Part shown: piece by piece, positions 61,445 through 64,000 of the stretch
Numbering within the stretch: the stretch's first letter is position 1
Layout: each line of letters opens with the position of its first letter
Notes under the pieces: generated by a model
Database searches by the model: none
The model's input: only the letters and a program-made list of their open reading frames with translations
What the model was told of the DNA's origin: nothing
Position numbers and translations under genes: made by a program
NCBI RefSeq assembly: GCF_029269825.1
Contig: NZ_JARJHU010000005.1
Coordinates: 186,001 to 250,000, forward strand
Direction of reading: 5' to 3'
From: Pedobacter sp. JY14-1
Lineage (GTDB): Bacteria; Bacteroidota; Bacteroidia; Sphingobacteriales; Sphingobacteriaceae
Length of the DNA: 64,000 nucleotides

Positions 61445-62646
61445 ACCGGCACCTGCTGGACGGACCCGTTCAGGAATACATCCGCAGCAGAACAGCAGCA
61501 GATGTTCACCTGGCAGCTATGTCCAAAAGCCCCTTCCCGGAAATCAGCAGCAGGGAACTTGCGGAACAGATGGCATCCAGACAGAAAGCAAAAAAAAAGC
61601 TGCCTTTGTGGTACAATACTCCCGGCATTTATTTTCCACCCTCAATTTCTATAGAACAGAGCTCTTCCGAAGTGACCGCAGCCTATAAAGCCGAACTGGC
61701 CAGGGGCAACAGCCTGATCGATCTTACCGGTGGTTTCGGTGTAGACAGCTATTATTTTTCGTTAAAGGTCGCCTCGGTGACACACTGTGAACTCAACCCG
61801 GAACTTTCTGAGATCGCGGCACACAATGCAGTTGTACTCGGACGCGACAACGTCCGGTTTGTTGCAGGCGATGGCCTGACCTATTTAGCGTCTGTACCAG
61901 GAGACTTTGCTACTTTGTATCTTGATCCTGCAAGGCGGGGCGAAACAGGTAAGGTATTCCGGCTGTCAGATTGTACGCCTGACGTTACCACCCATCTGGA
62001 CCTGCTGTTGAAAAGATCCTCCCGCCTGATCATCAAGACTTCGCCCCTGCTGGATATTGCCGCAGGACTCAAGGAACTCCGCAAGGTATCGGAGATCCAT
62101 ATAGTGAGCGTCAGGAATGAATGCAGGGAATTGCTGTGGGTGATCGACAAAGACACCGGGGCTGACAATACGCCTGAGCTCATTGCAGTGACGCTGAATG
62201 CGCAGCGGAAAGTTTTCCGTGTGGTTGCAAACTCCGCTCCTGCTGTTTCTGCTTCCGGAAACCCATATGCTACGGAAATCGGTCCTTTCCTGTATGAACC
62301 CGATGCCGGGCTGCTCAAAAGCGGTGCATTCGATGAGATCGGGACGCGATACAGTCTGAGAAAGCTGCATCCGCAAACACAGCTCTATACCGGTGATACC
62401 GCAAACACTGCATTTCCGGGCAGGATATTCAAGGTGGTTCGACTGCTCAGCTCCGGTGAATTAAAAGAATCAAAAAGGGAAGAACAGCGGAAAGGGAACG
62501 TTCTGGTCAGAAATTATCCTGACCGGGCAGAACTGCTCGTCAAAAAATACCGCATCAGCCCGGACCAGGAACGTTTCTTCATCTTTACGAAAAGCACTGC
62601 CGAAGGCCTGCTGATCATTGAAGCAGAGATTTTACAACATTACTGA
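61441..62646 (+). CDS. SAM-dependent methyltransferase with THUMP-like domain (PG_1098-like)
   Basis: A 401-residue protein: helical N-terminus (about 1-90, EISSRELAEQMASRQKAKKKLPLWY), a class I methyltransferase core with SLIDLTGGFGVDSYYFSLK, VTHCELNPELSEIA and the YLDPARRGETGKVF motif, and C-terminal domains resembling the ferredoxin-like and THUMP-like parts of the Porphyromonas PG_1098 family. The DPARR signature suggests an RNA-related methyltransferase; the target is unknown. Overlaps the aspartate kinase gene by 4 bases. Confidence 0.85.
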   Translation: MNRHLLDGPVQEYIRSRTAADVHLAAMSKSPFPEISSRELAEQMASRQKAKKKLPLWYNTPGIYFPPSISIEQSSSEVTAAYKAELARGNSLIDLTGGFGVDSYYFSLKVASVTHCELNPELSEIAAHNAVVLGRDNVRFVAGDGLTYLASVPGDFATLYLDPARRGETGKVFRLSDCTPDVTTHLDLLLKRSSRLIIKTSPLLDIAAGLKELRKVSEIHIVSVRNECRELLWVIDKDTGADNTPELIAVTLNAQRKVFRVVANSAPAVSASGNPYATEIGPFLYEPDAGLLKSGAFDEIGTRYSLRKLHPQTQLYTGDTANTAFPGRIFKVVRLLSSGELKESKREEQRKGNVLVRNYPDRAELLVKKYRISPDQERFFIFTKSTAEGLLIIEAEILQHY

Positions 62647-62656
62647 CCTGATTCAG

Positions 62657-62965
62657 TTACGGCCGTTTTCTGATCTCCGACGCTTTCAGGTAAACCTTCG
62701 CACCTTTCTTGTTGACGTAGTATTTTCTGTTCTTGCCATCAATGTAAACATTGCTGCCGTCGGGCGCCATCATGCCTTTGTAAGTCTGGTCTGCTACCTT
62801 CGCACCCCCTTTCACGGCGACTTCAGCAGCCTTGTCCCCTACCTTTTCCGCAGTCTTTTCAATAGTTTTTCCTACAGATTTTTTCTTTTCCTGCCCAAAG
62901 CCGCTAATGGAAATGAATGTTCCCAATACGACGGCCAGTCCTGTTTTTACATACCTGGTTTTCAT
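62657..62965 (-). CDS. Small exported basic protein with PBCV-basic-adaptor-like C-terminus
   Basis: A 102-residue protein with a signal peptide (MKTRYVKTGLAVVLGTFISISGFGQ shape, about 1-24). The middle is an amphipathic Lys/Glu-rich stretch (KTIEKTAEKVGDKAAEVAVKGG) and the end (VYIDGKNRKYYVNKKGAKVYLK) resembles the short PBCV basic adaptor repeat. The start was chosen for the signal peptide; the frame extends 34 codons further up. Converges on the methyltransferase gene. No function known. Confidence 0.72.
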   Translation of the reverse strand: MKTRYVKTGLAVVLGTFISISGFGQEKKKSVGKTIEKTAEKVGDKAAEVAVKGGAKVADQTYKGMMAPDGSNVYIDGKNRKYYVNKKGAKVYLKASEIRKRP

Positions 62966-63142
62966 ACCGATGATTTTATGATATCCGTTTAATCCCATAA
63001 CAATCCGGAAAAGGATTTGTTGATCACCGCTATAAGTCTCAGCTAAAGAGGCTCGGCACTGAATCATGAAATGTGAATAAATGTTAAATTTTACTGCCGG
63101 ATTTGATAAATGGTTAGCTTTAACTACCTAAAACCAAAACCG

Positions 63143-64000
63143 ATGAACAATAACCTTTACCAAAAGATCAACAACTTAACAGGATTTGCGCTTTTCGCAA
63201 TATCCGGACTGGTTTTCTGGCTTACCATGGAGCCTACGCTGAGTTTCTGGGATTGCGGCGAATTCATAGCCGCTTCGTATAAGCTTCAGGTCGGACACCA
63301 GCCCGGCGCACCTCTTTTCCTGATGATCGGTAAACTGTTTTCCCTGCTTGCCGGCGGAAACACGGCGAAGGTGGCTTATTTTATGAACCTCAGTTCCGCA
63401 CTGTTCAGCGCGGCAACCGTGATGTTCCTGTACTGGAGTATTACCCTGCTCGCTGCCCGGCTGTTTCCAAAGGAGAAGTCACCTGTTGATGCGCTTTCTG
63501 TCATAGGTGCCGGAGTCATCGGCGCACTGGCCTTTACATTTTCAGATACTTTCTGGTTTTCCGCAGTTGAAGCCGAAGTGTATTCACTATCGATCTTATC
63601 CACGGCAATTGTATTCTGGGCGGTATTGAAATGGGAACAGAACGGCAACGACCGCTGGCTGGTGCTCATCTCCTTTATCGTAGGACTTTCCATCGGCGTC
63701 CACCTGCTGAGCCTGCTGGCCATTCCAGCAGTAGTCCTGGTTTATTATTTCCGCAAAAACCCGCAGGCCAGCTGGCCGGGCATCTTAAAGGCGATTGCCT
63801 TTTCAGGGCTGATCTGGGTGGTCGTACAGGTCGGCATCATCCAGTATTCCGTAATGGCCGCTGCCAGGCTGGACATCTTCTTTGTCAACACCCTTGGTCT
63901 GGGTTTTGGTTCCGGGGCCTTGTTTTTCCTGTTCCTGCTGGCGGTTTTGCTTACGCTGGGCATCCGCTACAGCATCAGGCATCACAAATATCAGCTCAAT
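63143..64000 (+). CDS. DUF2723 family membrane protein, N-terminal part
   Basis: The frame runs to the window edge, so only the first 286 residues are seen. The start is characteristic of the DUF2723 family: MEPTLSFWDCGEFIAASYKLQVGHQPGAPLF near residue 28, then multiple membrane helices (about 60-80, 105-125, 165-215, 225-245 and 255-275). The family is related to protein O-mannosyltransferase-like GT-C enzymes, which use polyprenyl-linked sugars at the outer face of the inner membrane; members in Bacteroidota are about 1000 residues. The acidic pair W-D-C-G-E is in place of the usual catalytic loop. The GT2 enzyme at 41.7 kb could supply a lipid-linked sugar; that link is inference. Confidence 0.88.
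   Translation, partial: MNNNLYQKINNLTGFALFAISGLVFWLTMEPTLSFWDCGEFIAASYKLQVGHQPGAPLFLMIGKLFSLLAGGNTAKVAYFMNLSSALFSAATVMFLYWSITLLAARLFPKEKSPVDALSVIGAGVIGALAFTFSDTFWFSAVEAEVYSLSILSTAIVFWAVLKWEQNGNDRWLVLISFIVGLSIGVHLLSLLAIPAVVLVYYFRKNPQASWPGILKAIAFSGLIWVVVQVGIIQYSVMAAARLDIFFVNTLGLGFGSGALFFLFLLAVLLTLGIRYSIRHHKYQLN

Noticed and set aside
1..64000. CRISPR arrays, insertion sequences, integrases and rRNA genes
   Set aside because: No regularly spaced repeats, transposase or integrase frames, terminal inverted repeats around a gene, or rRNA-like conserved stretches were found by reading.

Overview
The window reads as the chromosome of a soil- or plant-associated member of the Bacteroidota, most likely a Sphingobacteriaceae-type organism (Pedobacter or Mucilaginibacter relatives). 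The evidence is family content (a hybrid two-component-type sensor, GH36/GH43/GH2/GH127 enzymes, DUF4296, DUF2723, TIGR02757, the short archaeal-type ProS, many SPII lipoproteins) and promoters that fit the Bacteroidota pattern TTTG / TAnnTTTG, seen best in front of the tRNA-Ser gene. No phage, insertion sequence, CRISPR array or rRNA was found. No stretch longer than 300 bases lacks a gene.

Layout. 1-1550: end of a CDP-alcohol phosphatidyltransferase, a GtrA protein and a PAP2 phosphatase (envelope lipid or glycan work). 1600-27540: a carbohydrate region for galactose- and arabinose-containing plant polysaccharides. A minus-strand run galM - sugar/H+ symporter - DUF5107/TPR protein - GH36 alpha-galactosidase - sialate O-acetylesterase-like esterase ends in a terminator and lies divergent from a cupin-AraC regulator. 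Next come GH43, a CotH-kinase lipoprotein and GH2; then a sensor kinase plus response regulator that look like a hybrid two-component system cut in two; then a GH127 beta-L-arabinofuranosidase with a secreted PHP-like protein; then a PQQ/cytochrome c dehydrogenase. No SusC/SusD pair is present. 27570-33480: S41 peptidase, LysR regulator divergent from a methyltransferase, an OmpR/histidine-kinase pair and a small basic secreted protein. 33670-49260: PgpH-like HD phosphodiesterase, tRNA-Ser(GCU), thiolase, two POT peptide transporters, a GT2 enzyme, a TIGR02757 protein, a PLP sulfur-amino-acid enzyme, ProS, a Gly/Tyr/Trp-rich lipoprotein and a FadL-like porin. 49290-64000: housekeeping genes (UbiD-type decarboxylase, Dps, LysM protein, uridine kinase, SCOT subunits, MutS2, YggS, GNAT, aspartate kinase, methyltransferase) and the start of a DUF2723 membrane protein.

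The most notable signal is regulatory. Two different DNA words each occur as direct repeats with a 21-bp period (two helical turns), the arrangement expected for AraC-type DNA-binding domains. ATGGAY lies ahead of galM and again ahead of the sugar symporter. YTGTMTCA lies ahead of GH2 (the GH2/sensor intergenic region) and again ahead of GH127. Within each pair the distance to the gene start or to a -7-like element is the same. This suggests two adjacent regulons: a cytoplasmic AraC sensor of the imported sugar controlling uptake and entry, and the split two-component system controlling the secreted enzymes.
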